Origin: Halichondria panicea
Lineage: Eukaryota; Porifera; Demospongiae; Suberitida; Halichondriidae
Direction of reading: 5' to 3'
Length of the DNA: 64,000 nucleotides
NCBI RefSeq assembly: GCF_963675165.1
Contig: NC_087377.1
Location: 4,464,042 to 4,528,041, forward strand
Shown: in pieces, positions 49,301 to 62,800 of the stretch
How the letters are laid out: each line of letters begins with the position of its first letter
Numbering within the stretch: the stretch's first letter is position 1
Position numbers and translations under genes: made by a program
Notes under the pieces: model-generated
Told to the model about the DNA's origin: nothing
Seen by the model: only the letters and a program-made list of their open reading frames with translations
The model's database searches: none

Positions 49301-52300
49301 ATGTCGACAGAAATGTGGTCTAACAGCTTGTTTGGATGTTTCTCAGATATCGGCACATGTGAGCAGCATGCTATAATTATTACGTGTCGCTATTATATTA
49401 TATATTTGTAGGTAGCTACGTTGTCTATTAGAGATCTACTTAGAGACCATTAATTTTGTTTGCCAATTGAATGCTACAGTGTCCCAATATTATTACACGT
49501 ACATTACATGGCGGTCATGTGTACACAAGCACTGGTAATGACAATGTATCATAATTATGCGCTACAATGCTTTTCAAGTAGGTTGAATATCATTCAAAGT
49601 TGAATTGAAGTCATTATTAGCAATGGCTAGTGGAACAGTCACAACAAGGTAGCAGCAATAGTTAGTGAGACCCTCCAAGCAGTAAAAAGCAGCTTGGACA
49701 GGCAAATTCTTGAGAGGAGCTCTGTCTGTACCGTTGAGTATTCCAGTACAGTCACAGACATGATAGAGAATTATGGAAATGTAGCAAAGTTCTGTCGTAA
49801 ATTACTGTGCCGATACGATGAACCAACTATCAATGAATACAAAGAGACATTTACCTATATTCAATCATTGATGTAATGGGTACACAAAAAGTCTGCTTTT
49901 AAAAACCAGCTTACTAAGACAAAAATGAACATTACTTACCAACCTAAAGCCAAGTGGCTTTGATTTTACTTGCATACAATGCCCAGCTACTTAAGAAAGA
50001 GGGAATCATTAATATGTTGGGCTGTAGTCACAGCCTCTCCTTGTAGAAGGTACACAAAGTCACTAGATAGAGCCGAAACGATAATACAACACTCAAAAAA
50101 CTGCCTTTGAAAGTTTTCAAGCTCTTGGTGAGATACACAACGTTTCTATATGATGCACAGTAGGTGTGGATGCTCAGCACAATACTAAGAGTCCCAGTGG
50201 GGAGCTGTGAATGATAGTAATAACATTTCCCGCTGGGTTGGGGGGGTGTCTTGAGCCGAAACGCGGATCAACCTTTTGGCATTACACAGAAGTGATTGTG
50301 CACACGTGCTCCGTTTCCCATCCCTCTCCTTCTTATATCTATGGTTTATGTCACAGTGTGTCACATGCTTTGTGGTTTAGTGGCTTAGTGTGAGTGTAGT
50401 ACATGCAGAGGAGGTAGGATAGGCCTTATTAAGTCACTAATGAGGGTATCGTACAATGGTCTTAATTGCATTTGCACATGATTTGCTCACGTGTGACAGC
50501 GGCTTGTGTTGGAAGTGAACAGTCTCCAACAGAGCTAGCTTGACTGATTGAGTCTACAATATCTATGTGAGATTGTGGGTATCCACGGGCCAAACCTCGA
50601 AACTGACTTTGAGAAAACAACTAGCGTTTGGCCCCACTGTTAGCGCTAGAGCTGACTGAGTAGTAACAGTGGGCCAAACTAAAATACAATCAAGACCCTT
50701 GTACGATACCCTCATTAGTGACCTGTCCTGCCTTCTCTGGAGTACATGTACTCAACTTTTAACGATATTCGTAGCCTACTTGAAAAGCCCTGCCTGTAGT
50801 TAAAATACCGATGTTGAAAATGGCTGTATGTTGATGGTGATGTTCGTTTCTGTATAAACAGCTTTTAGTTTCTTTAACTTCTACAAAATTGCCATATGTT
50901 GATGATGTTCGTTTGTGTATAAGTTTCTATATCTATACACTCATAATTATTTTATTCCCACTCCCCACCCACGCACGCACACACACAGGTGTCATAGCAT
51001 TCATTGTGCCTTGGTACATTCAGGGTAAGAACGCTGAAGCAGCTGGCGAGCCTTGTCTTCACCACGGACTGGCTGGACTAGTACCTATCCTTGGACAGTA
51101 CTGTCATGCCGTCATTAGGGGGAAGATCAGAGAACAAAAGAGCATTGAGGTAAGAGACTCGACCTTGTGGAATGGTTGCTAATTAGTGAGAGCTTACATG
51201 AGCTACAATGCTGACATGCCACAGCCTACCAGTCTACATCGTTAGACTCTTACATTGACATCAGAAATACTTGCACTCATTTAAAACGTACCCTTTTCAC
51301 CTGGTCTGAAATGCAAGATTGAAAATACATATTCAACTGCTACACACCATAATTATATACATGTAGGCTCTTTACACTATTCTACACACATGCAGTATAC
51401 GTTTTAGTATTAATTTTTTATGCTTTTTCTTTATTTCAAGTGAGATGAGTGAGGTGAAAAGGGTTGCATGTCTACAGTCTATTTGTGTTGAGTTTGGCCC
51501 CGGAAGTTATGTGGTCAATTATGGCTTCATTTATGTTTTGTGGTATGCCAGGGACTGCAACATGGAAAATGCTAACTTTTAGCTGGTTGGAGCTTATCAG
51601 CTCCACAGCATTATAGGTAGAAGCGCTTTTAACAAGGAATCCAATAGTATATGAAACTTCTAAGTATGACAACATTATGAAGGTCAACCTCAACACAAAT
51701 AGACTTTATAGTACTTAGTGTACTTAGCAGAGTCTGGTAGCAAGTTAAGTCGCCATGCATGCATATCATGTGTTTGGACTTGTGTTAGCAGGCCACCTCA
51801 TTACAGCCACGTATTGTCTGGCCGCTTATTAACTTTATTGTTAATTTGTCCCCCTCTGCAGGGTACGTTCTTCAGCGACATTGTTCTGAGTTTTTTCTGT
51901 GGACGGTGTGCACTGGTACAGGAAGCTCAGGTGAGCTGATAGGGTCACTAAATATTCTTTCTGGTGTTACGAACAGTGGTCTTACAAGACCACTGTTTCG
52001 GAAAATAAAAAGACCAAAAGTTTGGTCTTTTTGTTTTTTGACTTGTAAGTTGACGAGTTTGCTGCTATGGAATTAATAGCCACTTTCTTCTCCAGCATAG
52101 GCACATAGGAATATAAGACTGCATGCATGTACATACTGCTAATTATTTTATAATATCCTTTTCTGAAGCTTTAATTTTTTATAGTGAGTTGTTCTGTTTT
52201 GATGGTCAATTTATTTTTTGGGATAGGGCCTTTCAAAGCTACAGAATGAGAATTGTAATTCAGCAATGTAGATCTTAATTTTCAGTATGTATAGACTTGA

Positions 52301-52972
52301 GCAATAATTATGGCAACTGCCTGAATACAACACATGGCTAATCTTATATCAAACAGACAAAACATTAGACTATCTATTAATCACAGTGATCGAGGTTATC
52401 TTACATGTAACTATAACATTCTTGTCCAATACCACTAGCTTTGAAAGGCCTATCAAAAAAGTAGTGTGTTTAGCTAGAATAAAAGAATAGGAATTTGTTC
52501 CGACCCAATCTTCTAAAAATAGCGTGGGCTACGTCAGGAGCATAATTTTTATGAGGGGAGTGTCTTACTAGACTATGCATAGTATTGCAGATTCACATTA
52601 TCGTCTCCTTGTTTGTTAAGTGCTCTGTGATCTAATAATAGTTAATAAGTATTAGCAGCACTTAGCGATTTGACATAATTATATGAACATTGTACATAGC
52701 TAGACAATACAGAATCTGCATTAAGATGCTCCATCTCCTCATATGCTCCTGGCTACGTATATAATTATAGTGATTTCTCTTATAATAATATTATAAGTTG
52801 CTGTTTCGGTAACTATCTTTGATGGTCGATCCATTAAGAATGCATTAGTAGCTTTTTGATGGTGAAATGTGACCATCACTATTTTTAATTACCCCCTCAC
52901 ACACACACACACACACACATGCGCACACAGGAGATAAAGACTCCCGCTCCGTTGGCAATGGCTAGGGAGTGA
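49301..52972 (+). CDS. PLAC8-domain protein 4, with an extra intron
   Basis: Exons 49301-49358, 50989-51149, 51862-51930 and 52931-52972 give 109 residues: MSTEMWSNSLFGCFSDIGTC, IVPWYIQGKNAEAAGEPC, VIRGKIREQKSIE, GTFFSDIVLSFFCGRCALVQEAQ and PAPLAMARE. It is the most divergent of the four. The middle exon that is 230 nt in the other three copies is split here into 161 + 69 nt by a phase-0 intron of 712 bp. The introns hold element F, part of family B and a CA tract before the last exon. Confidence 0.88.
50408..50739. mobile_element. Inverted-repeat element, family F
   Basis: TCACTAATGAGGGTATCGTAC near the left recurs inverted near the right (about 50700-50725), with extended similarity over about 55 bases. 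The centre contains a second inverted pair, GGGCCAAAC/GTTTGGCCC. It lies in intron 1 of PLAC8-4. Confidence 0.75.
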
Positions 52973-53251
52973 GATTGAGTGAGCGTGGAAGTAGTACGTA
53001 TCGGACATGAGTTATAAAAAAAAAAACTTTCAAATCATTTTAATTACACCTGTACATACATGTGTAAATTTGTTTTTGGTCCTTGTGTTTTGAATACATA
53101 CGTGGACAATGTTTACATAATTATGCGTAATTTTGAACGTATTACAAATTTATCAGTGCATATGCACATAGATAACCACATGCATGCATGTATACTGTAT
53201 ATAATTATATAGATCTTAATCTGCAAGATTAGTTATGTGACGTGTCAGGCC

Positions 53252-53615
53252 GGGCCGTAGATAGCTTAAGTTTGCAGAGGTGGCAAAATAACAGCTAAAC
53301 ATTTTTACTAAAAAAAAAGGTCAACTGTTATTTCATATCCTCTGACTATGGCAACTTCCAACTTGCTGTGGCCGCACCAACTTAGACCAATTAAAACAAG
53401 GTAGCTTGAGCTAGAAACGTACTCCTGCTTCCCAGAGGCGCAGTGGAGCTCAGAATTTTACCTAAAAGAAAGGTCATCCATCACTCGTTCTCAACATGCA
53501 GTCAGCATGCGCATCAGATAGCCCTGCCCACATCTCAATATCATTACATCATTCTAATCGATAAAAGCATTGGGCATGGCATTGGGCGTTCTGCCCCCCC
53601 GCTGTCTACGGCCCT
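53252..53615. mobile_element. MITE-like element, family D (copy 2)
   Basis: Same terminal GGGCCGTAGATAGC/GCTGTCTACGGCCC and interior as 21155-21531. Confidence 0.8.
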
Positions 53616-54380
53616 GTGTGTGTGTATAGTAATAGAACATAATTCCTTTTGTAGCGCCTACCACACTAAAAAGAAGACTCCGTGCAGTATAGGTATCGTT
53701 TATAGCGTTAAGGTTAGGGTTATAGGGATATACCACACCTATATGAGGAGGATATAATTATAATCCTCCACTACGGTAGTTACTCCGAGGGGTATGTAAC
53801 TATGGTAGCGGGGCTAGGATATACATGTATCAGGCACATCCTCATAGTAGGTGTGGTATATCTGACTTATACCTAGGCCCTGATAAATTACGCTTTTTTT
53901 TCACCCATTATTCTAATTCTTGAAAATGTGCCTATTATTCTCATAAAAAAAGTGCCAAAATGTGACATATCAATTAAGACGTAGACATAATTATAAACAC
54001 AGCACATGTACACATGCAATTGACACACGACATAATTAATGATTCTCAGTGTTATTTTGCTGACTTGAACTGATCCATAATATTCAAGCTCAGCATTTTT
54101 ATCATGAAAACATCGTTAGGCAAAACTTAATGTAATGATCTTTACCAAAAATGGATTAGACACCTAAATTATTCCGAGCATAATTTATCAGGGCCTACTT
54201 ATACCACCTGACCGCAGCACTATAAAAGGATCTCCCCTAGCAACAATTCAATCCACGATGCATACTGCAAAAAGAGCAAGACTGCCGAATTTTACAGCTG
54301 TCAAAGGGCTTTAAGCAACATGTCGACTCCTACAGATTCTCAGGAGCTTCCTTGGTCCAAGCGTTGTGCATTAGATGTCC

Positions 54381-54727
54381 CTAGCTTTCAAATTTATGTA
54401 GTAAGTTTACAGATAACTGGGCTACATTTTGATACCAAGAACATCCTCTATGCTTATTCCATTGCTGAGATAGCACTGAATAATACAAATTTTACTATTT
54501 TCTGGTAAGCTGCTAACCACAAACCAATTATGTCGCTGAGTGGGTGTACAGGTATTGTACGCCCACTTATGTGATTAATTAAAGTGTCATTGGTTTGTGG
54601 TTAGCAGCTACTGATGTCATCAAAACAGTAGAAAATAGTAAGTTTTCAGTGTTACCTCAGCAATGGAATAAGCATAGAGAATGTTCTTGGTATCAAATGT
54701 AGCCTTACTACAGAAATTTGAAAGCTA
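54381..54727. mobile_element. 347-bp fold-back element
   Basis: The arms 54381-54527 and 54592-54727 are reverse complements with a few indels. Landmarks are TACCAAGAACAT, TATGCTTATTCCATTGCTGA and GCTGCTAACCACAAACCAAT. The centre is about 65 bases. No coding capacity was recognised. Confidence 0.8.
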
Positions 54728-55560
54728 AGCTATTAATTTTTCAGAAGTTACTACTCTACAAAAGTATACCAGTAAACATTAATTATCAAGAACCCTGAGA
54801 ACCATTCAACAATTATCCTGAGACCTTAGCTGTCTATTACTCTAACCGATTACCCACTATAGCAATTTGCTGTTATTCTATCAAACCTACCATCTTATGT
54901 TTTCATGGAAATGTTTTGGGATATGTTGTAGCTTGTTCATTCACCTACACAATGCCTTTGGTATCAGCACCATTGCTTAAAAAGGTTCCAATTAAAAGAT
55001 ATCGACAAATAAGTACAACTACTCACACATTAATTTTGTGCATGGTAATCTATACTCTCTAAGCTGGATGCACTGTTCTACCGTCGTTTTCATTGTTTTG
55101 AAGCCGTCTTTTTGTTTCAACTGTGTCTCTGATACGTCGCCATGCAGTTCTCATAGTATAGTAGCGTGGGAAGTAGAGAACCGTCTACAATACAATCTAT
55201 ATAATATGCAGGTCACCTATCAGTAATACATGTAGCTATAGGTTAATGGACCCCGAAGTATCCATAGCATAATATAAATGTGTTTGTACCTGTGTTTAGT
55301 ACAGCCATGCACTATAGCTGTTGGTTTGCTCAAGGGTGATTGCTATATATAGACAAGCCTCATGCACTACCACTCACATTTGCATGGGATGTACTCACTA
55401 TAGAAACCATAGCCAGTAACAGTCATTAAATAGATACAACTCCATGCATTAAATATTTTGTCATTGGGACACCAATTATTATAATTATGTCACCTTAGCC
55501 TTAGGGGATTATCGATACACGTCCTTTAGAGATGTGTGTGGTACAATGTTGCATGCATAT

Positions 55561-56335
55561 CAGGGGCGGATCCAGGGGTGATTTTGAGGGGCTGAAGCCC
55601 CCCCTTTTGAAAAAACTACCTATGTATTGCTAGTCTGAGGTTACAACAATTTTGCCACCAACCTTGTTACTTATGCATCTGCATGTAGACTCACTGACTT
55701 AAGAGATGCTAGACAATAGCCAAGTCTAGCTACTAAGGATGTAGGCTAGCTAGCTAGCTGGACATGCATACTATAGATCTACTAGCTAGCGCATAGCTAG
55801 CTAGAACTAATAAAGTGCATAGGTCAACTATTGCTGTTGCTGAGTCAGCTCCTTGTGCAATGTTTTGTAGCCTCGATCATATCCCAGGCCTCTTTTCCTA
55901 GGCCTTCTTGTGAAGGAGGCTATTGTATGCTGTTGAGCTGCAACATGGAGCAGATCTCAGACTTTTTCAGCTAGTTGCAAGGAAGCAGCCTTATCTCCTC
56001 TCACTCTCAGTGCAGTCTGGGTAGGCATTGTGATTCTTTTATGTACCAAGAGTGCATGAATGTAGATGTAACATATACAGTATACATCCTTTTGTTGATT
56101 AGAACGAGTTTTTTGTATTAACTTTTTCATATTCAGTATTCACTTATTAATATGACAGTTCAAAGGTAAAAGTGTAAGCAAATTGTAAAAAAAGCAAAAA
56201 ATTTCGCCTCCGGCAAGGTGGGAGGGGGATGCTCCCCCTCCTATACCCACCCCCTGGGTGGCTCTGCCACCCTCGTACGGGGCTTCGCCCCTTTCTACTA
56301 GCCCCCCCCTTTCATTTTTCCTGGATCCACCCCTG
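55561..56335. mobile_element. TIR element with CAGGGGCGGATCCAG ends
   Basis: CAGGGGCGGATCCAGG at the left is matched inverted by CCTGGATCCACCCCTG at the right. CATAT occurs at both outer borders. The short CAGGG-type ends resemble hAT-like non-autonomous elements; that class is an inference, as a clean 8-bp duplication is not seen. Inside, a TAGCCTCGA-type fragment is at about 55868-55925. Confidence 0.7.
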
Positions 56336-56831
56336 CATATGGTATTCAGTTTGTAATGACACACCTAGTAATTAACTACAGTTCTCATAAATTATGACAT
56401 AAACATCCTAATAGACTCAATGTAATTTGATATTGAAGGGTGTATATACATGGATTCATTTCATATATGTTGTATTCTGGGAACGTAGACGGAATGTGCA
56501 TGCATGTATTCTATAGCTTAAGATTCCCCTTAAGAATGTATTATAATGATGGCTGTCTCATACAAAATTAACGGTTTCCATTAATTGTTACATAATAATT
56601 ATTGTCTCGAGAAAATTAATGGGCGCTTTAAGAGAAGTCATTTGATACCCTATTAGCAACCTCCTATCAAAACATAAAGGCAAAGTTTAATTCCCAGAAC
56701 ATCACATAGTCTATACTCCCTATACTCCTCTTCATACACTCCTGGCTATACTAATGCAAGAAACCTATAGTTACTGTGTAGCTAACTATAACTCAGCAAA
56801 CTGATTCTGTTTTATTGTCAGAGAAATAATT

Positions 56832-59800
56832 ATGAATGTGCTATATTTTGCTATTCTACTGTCTGCTTTGACATCATGGAGTTATGCTGTGGAAACTCAA
56901 GGTGATAAGTTATAGTAAAAACTTTGATCAGTGGATTAATTTTTGTTATGTCAGAATTAAGTTTTATAATTATTATTGTGTACTGTATGCATGCATGTGG
57001 TAATCTATGTAGTTTGATATAACGTTCTCTCTTGCAGATGTGATTTCGAGGACTACAGGCAATTCTTTTGTCGTTGCTTTCTCAAGGAATGGCTTTCCTC
57101 TTGCCGATCTTGATATAAATGAAGATCTAAATCTATCTTTATTCATCACGACCACTGAATCGAGTCCTGTTAGTTTCAGCGTTACTGGAAACGGATTCAA
57201 TTTTGATGGCATTGTGTCATCAAATGTATCGACTCAAGTTAGTATCCCGCGTAGGTTCGAAGTTCTATTTCCTAACAATACGGAACATGGTCTGCTAGTC
57301 CAAGCTGAAGGAAATAATACAATCAATGTTCTTGGAATTTCTTATCACGAAGTTACTGCTGATGCTTACTTGGCCCTTCCTGGTGAGGTAATGCCAGTAG
57401 ATTTGTATGAGTACTATGCAATCTCGTACCCTGTTCAAGTCCTTCAAACAGTCCAACCCCCCAGCTTTATTCTACTGGTAGCCGCTGAAGATGACACTTT
57501 TGTCAGAACACCTTCGTTGAATATAACACTCAACAGACTAGAAACGTATCAAATACTCAGTTTAAACGACCTGACAGGAACGAGGATAATTAGTTCCAAA
57601 CCTATCTCAGTTCTTAGCGGTAATGATTGCGCTGTTGTACCTGTTGATAATATTACCGAAACATGCAACCATCTAATCGAGGAAATACCACCGACCGTAA
57701 CTTGGGGCACACAATTTCTTGTTTCGTCGTTTTTAAGCCGTCTATCTGGTGATTTTATTCGTGTTATGAGTGTCCGTGAATCAGTAGTGAATGTCACCTG
57801 TGTACCTAGTACTCCTCCTATATCCCAGTTTGTATTAGACGGTGGTGGAAGTTTCGCTGAATTTGAAATTCTTCCAGGCAGCTTTTGCAGTTTTGCAGCA
57901 TCTTCTCCAGTGCTTGTAACTCAGTACGCATTGCATAATTCCATTGATGGAGTTGGTGATTCGTCTATGATGATAATACCGTCAGTTGAACAGTACACAA
58001 ATAACTTTGTTTTCGAATCTTTTTCGAATTTTTCATCCAATTTCATCAACATGTATGTTACGTCTGAGTTTTATCAGCCTGAGCAAATTTTCATCGATGG
58101 CTCTTCCGTCGCTGATTGGACGCAGGTGGCCTGTCCTAATGACAATACAGTTTGTGGCTATATATCAAGAATGAATGTGAATGCTGGAACACATTCTCTC
58201 TACCACCAAAACAGTTCTGCACGTTTGGGACTGTCAGTGTATGGATTTGCACACCATAATGCTTATGCTTACCCTGGAGGTATGAGACTGTCCCCCATAC
58301 AGTGTGACTGTGAACCTGGGATATTTTGCTTGAATAATAACGGACAATTTGACTGTGGCTGTGCAGAGGGTTTCCAAGGCAATGGATTGAATTGTACAGG
58401 TGAGTGAGTACTTGACGGCACCGATGCTAACAGCTAGGATATCACAATTGTAATGTGTGTGCATGTTTGATTAACATACGTACGTAGGGATCGATTTCAT
58501 GACTATGTATATAGTAATGTACACAAAATGAAGTATTTTATTCTAACAGATGTGACTCCAAATATATCCTTGCTACTGGACAATGTGCTGAGTCAGCACG
58601 GTGTGAGAGAGTTGGAGAGTGGTATATACAGTGTTGGATACGGGCATACGTTTGGTGTGACCTGCCAGACTAACAACTTTGCTAGAGCGGAGTGGAGACT
58701 ACGGAGAGACATGAGCTTAGGTGAGGAATAACTCATTACTGCATGTATAGCAGTGATGTCCACACACTTTTTAAAGTGGCTATTTTCAATGCTCAATAAT
58801 CTCAATACAACACACACGTTAAATTTGCCGTAATGCAAAACTTTACCCAACAAAGCCTCCTAGTTTTTATTACTGGTTGTTAGCATTAATTCTTAGATCT
58901 GTACGTAGCAATTAAACTATATAGGCCTGCATTTGTAAGAGGTGGTTATTTTTGTCTAGGTAGCACCAACCACCACACTGAGAACAGTGTGGGCACATCC
59001 CTATACTGTAGTTCCCTCTATACACATAATGATGTATAATCCCTTTAATCATAATTATAACATCTTTTGAGCACCCATGGATACATAACTTTATACATAA
59101 CATTGTTTGTTCAGTTTTAATCTTGCTTTAGTTGAGGAGGAGAGAACAATTGAAACGGGAAACAGCTCTGGACTGTTGTACACTTATCGCGAGTCCGAAT
59201 CAAGGGTGGTGCTTCGAACTGCAATCTTTAACACTTTTACAGTTTCCCTAAATTTTGGACTACAAGATCCTGAGATAGGAGCTCATCATCGCTACATTTG
59301 TGTGGCTAACAATTCTGGTCTTACTGAGAGTCGCAGTGTGGAGATAGTTCCAACAGGTAACTTATTTATACATGTAATAGTTGTACATGTATTGGATTTG
59401 TAACCCGAGGGAATACATACAACGTACTGCACGAGGGTAAACAAATCCAATACACATGCAGATATATCCATGCATAGCACCCGCACTGGTTTTATTTAAA
59501 AGAGAGGGTCTTTAAAATGGTGGAGGGAGGGCCACAGCATGTACCCTATATATATAGGGTATAATTTTATGAGAGTACCGTAAGACCTCGATTTAAGGCG
59601 ACCCTCCAAATATGCGACACCCAGGAGCTTCAGCAATTTTCTGACCTCTAAAAGTAGTGACAGCTGCATTGACAATTATTTTTTAATGTCGCGTTCTAAA
59701 TAGAGGTAAATGTAGCCACTCCCTAGCCTCGATTGTAGCCCACTGGAAAATCAGTGTTTTTAAGCAGCCTGAAATCGAGGCAAGTAGACTCTGTAAAGTT

Positions 59801-62800
59801 ACCTCCAATTAGATACGACCCTCTAAATATGCGACACCAGGACTTCAATATAATTTTTCAACCTCCAAAAGAAGCAACCTCTGGCTTCATAATTGTTAAA
59901 AAGTGTCGCTTTAAATCGAAATCTTACGGTACACCCTATAGGGTATACACCTATAATAGAAGAATATATAATTATATGAGATTTGCAAGCTAAGTGCAAG
60001 ATAATTTTGTTCGCCATATAGTTAATTATGTAAATAGTGAGTCGTTAGTCTATATAGAGGCTATAATTATATGCATGCACTATAATTATTATAGACAATA
60101 CGGTTTTCGGCTGTTAACATTTCCCATTTATTTTCTTACTGGTGTAGTGTGGTCCAATAGCGAGCCAAGTTATGTCAGGTTCACCTTTGACCCCAGTACA
60201 ACCTCAGTCTTCTTGTTTGCTGGTATTTTCAGCTATAAAGTGAGTGTAAATTTGCCTGCAGGTATATATACATGTGCAAGCATGGTCTTTAACGGTGGTA
60301 TTAAATTTAGTATCGATCCCATGCATCCTTGCAGATTGTAGATGTTTTAGTTGTCAACAATTCTGAATATAACGAAACACCAACAGTGCAGTGTCAGCTA
60401 TTGTCAGCCCAACTTAGGTGGGTGCCTATTATATCCAGCACTTTGTAGTACTTCACACTGGAGCAGCGAACTGTAATTATTATATATGCCTCACGATTGG
60501 TTTCCGCATAAGTCACCGAACTCCGTCAGACATCAAAATGCGGCAGGTAAAAGCACGAACAAAACAAGTTGATTGCACACTCTAATAGCTATAGATGGCC
60601 ATAATAATAATAAAACCAGAATAGGCCAGATCGGTTCCAGTCGGAACAGTGATCACTTGAAAAAACAGCCAAATAATTCGATTTTCCAAAACATACTGAT
60701 TGTCTAGCCTCGATCCCAGGCCGAGTTTTCGCTTTTATAACGGTTAGGCGAACTCACCTAACCGTTATAAAAGCGAAAACTCGGCCTGGGATCGAGGCTA
60801 ACTGATTGCCATGCAAACTGCACTGCTAGAAAATTTAGACTTTGAACTCTTGGCATCCTTTGCAAGAATTATATATGGTTGATTATTTCCCACTCCTTGA
60901 GTTTCCCCGTGATTATGCCTGTGCTCATGAGACTAATGTAATTACAAAATGCGCCAACGGCGTGGCTGCTGTATTAAATTTTTCGACACTTTGATAGGCA
61001 TATTTGTGATGCTTTAGGCTTATTGTGCATATAATTATGTATAACTGTCTATATATGCAGCTGTAAAACAATTAGTGTGTTGGTCCACCTGCATGTGTGC
61101 TAGGAGATTGCACTCGATACTAGACAAGCTGTAGCGCATAAGTTCCATCTCGGATTGAAATATTTCTAAAAATGCGTCACTGCAAAGTGAATCAGTTTCT
61201 GACGCTGTAATTACATCAACTACAAGTAGCATGCAGCAATTGTATCATGATAATCATAAATATGCTAGCTTTATATACGTCTACGTACATGCAGCTTTGA
61301 CATAATTATATCCACTGAGGCATCAGCACGTGGTGACTATTTCCAACTTCCACACAAGTTTGCTTCTTTTAATAGTAAACTATAGGCCTATACAAGTGGT
61401 GGTTGTTTTTGTCTGTCGGATCCATGCATGCAGTTATTATTCCACTATACTTGACACAATCACTTTTATATTTGTTAACATGGTGCGCTAGTGATGTATC
61501 TATGCACACAGAAGAGAAGTTGATGTTACCAATGGCAACAAGAGATGGGATTGCGTTGTAGGTCTACCAGCGAGTCAAAGTTTAGACCTCTCTGTGATTG
61601 CCCCAGCCCTTCTCGAGTTTAATATAATAGCAGAGAGCAGCATCAATAGTAAGTTTCCGAAGGAAAGAAAAGCAAAAGAATGCATGCATGCCCATAATTA
61701 TAATTATGTATATTGGACAGTGGCATTGTGTTCTACAATCTGTATACCATGCCATATGGATACCTATTATTATAGATTTTACTTTCGTGCAGTTTTATTT
61801 GTATAATTATATTCTCTCAAGATGCTGGGAATACATAAAACTGCCCCAGCTCAGGTACAAATCCATTACACCACCCTATAGATATCCATAATTTAATATA
61901 CATGCGGTCCGCATGCATGCAAATAACAGGTGCTTTTGGGGAACAAATTCAAGTTTTGGCGGCCATTGTACAGAGGTGGCCTTTGCTGAGGGGTTGTTTT
62001 GTATACACATGCATGCATGCACATGCACTGTTCTTTGGGGCTGGCAGTAGTTGGCCTAAGATGCACATAATAATTATTGGTTCTGAATTTGTAGAAATTA
62101 TGTGTGTTTTACTTTCTGATTGCAATTAGACGTAAAAGGTGCAATTATTTCTTGCTTATTAGTTTCTGCGGTAGGATTCTGTGACTACGAGCTTAATGCT
62201 GACTCAGCACACGGCATTTACAACTGGAGCGAAACTGAAGTAGGAGACGTAGTCAATCTATCGTGTTTCTATGATAATCAGGATGAAACCACCAATAGCA
62301 ACACTGCCGGAGTGTCTAGATTATGCCTTGGGCATCGAAACTGGTCGGAAATTGACATTGGGGAATGTATTTCATTTGTTGTTTTTGGATTTCAACAAGT
62401 TAGCATTGCGGTGAGTCTTGTTATTGTATGTCTCTGTTACGTACGTTACAGGCCTCGTTTTTGTGCGCATTCTATGTTTCGGGGCAAATGACGATGAAAT
62501 CTACAGCAGCCTCATTGATTTCTTAAGTGTGTGCATTCCATTGTAAAGTGCTATACCAAGGGCGTATAAAGAGAAAGAGGGCATGCAACTCACTATCAAC
62601 CCTATGTATGAGCAAAACTAAAGACACAGACTGTATAATTATACTACATGTATATGTACACAAGAATCGAATTTATTTACCGCCCCCTTTAGTTTTTGCT
62701 CGCAAGCTGTTGCATGCATGCATGCATGCGATCTCTTTTTATACGCCCTTGCATGGTGCTACTGATTATTGTATAAGTGCATGTGCCTACTGTTGGTTTT

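Larger units (their letters stand above)
52973..56831. other. Repeat-rich spacer
   Basis: No gene was recognised outside the elements listed separately. The stretch 53617-54380 includes a short locally inverted ATATACCACACCTA/TAGGTGTGGTATAT pair at about 53730 and 53845. Confidence 0.45.

Noticed and set aside
49694..49876. 60-residue open frame (DRQILERSSVCTVEYSS...)
   Set aside because: It has protein-like composition but lies in an intron of PLAC8-4, lacks neighbouring exons and matches no domain I know. It may be a transposon scrap.
54320..54508. ORF beginning MSTPTDSQELPW
   Set aside because: Most of it overlaps one arm of a fold-back element, and no domain was recognised.
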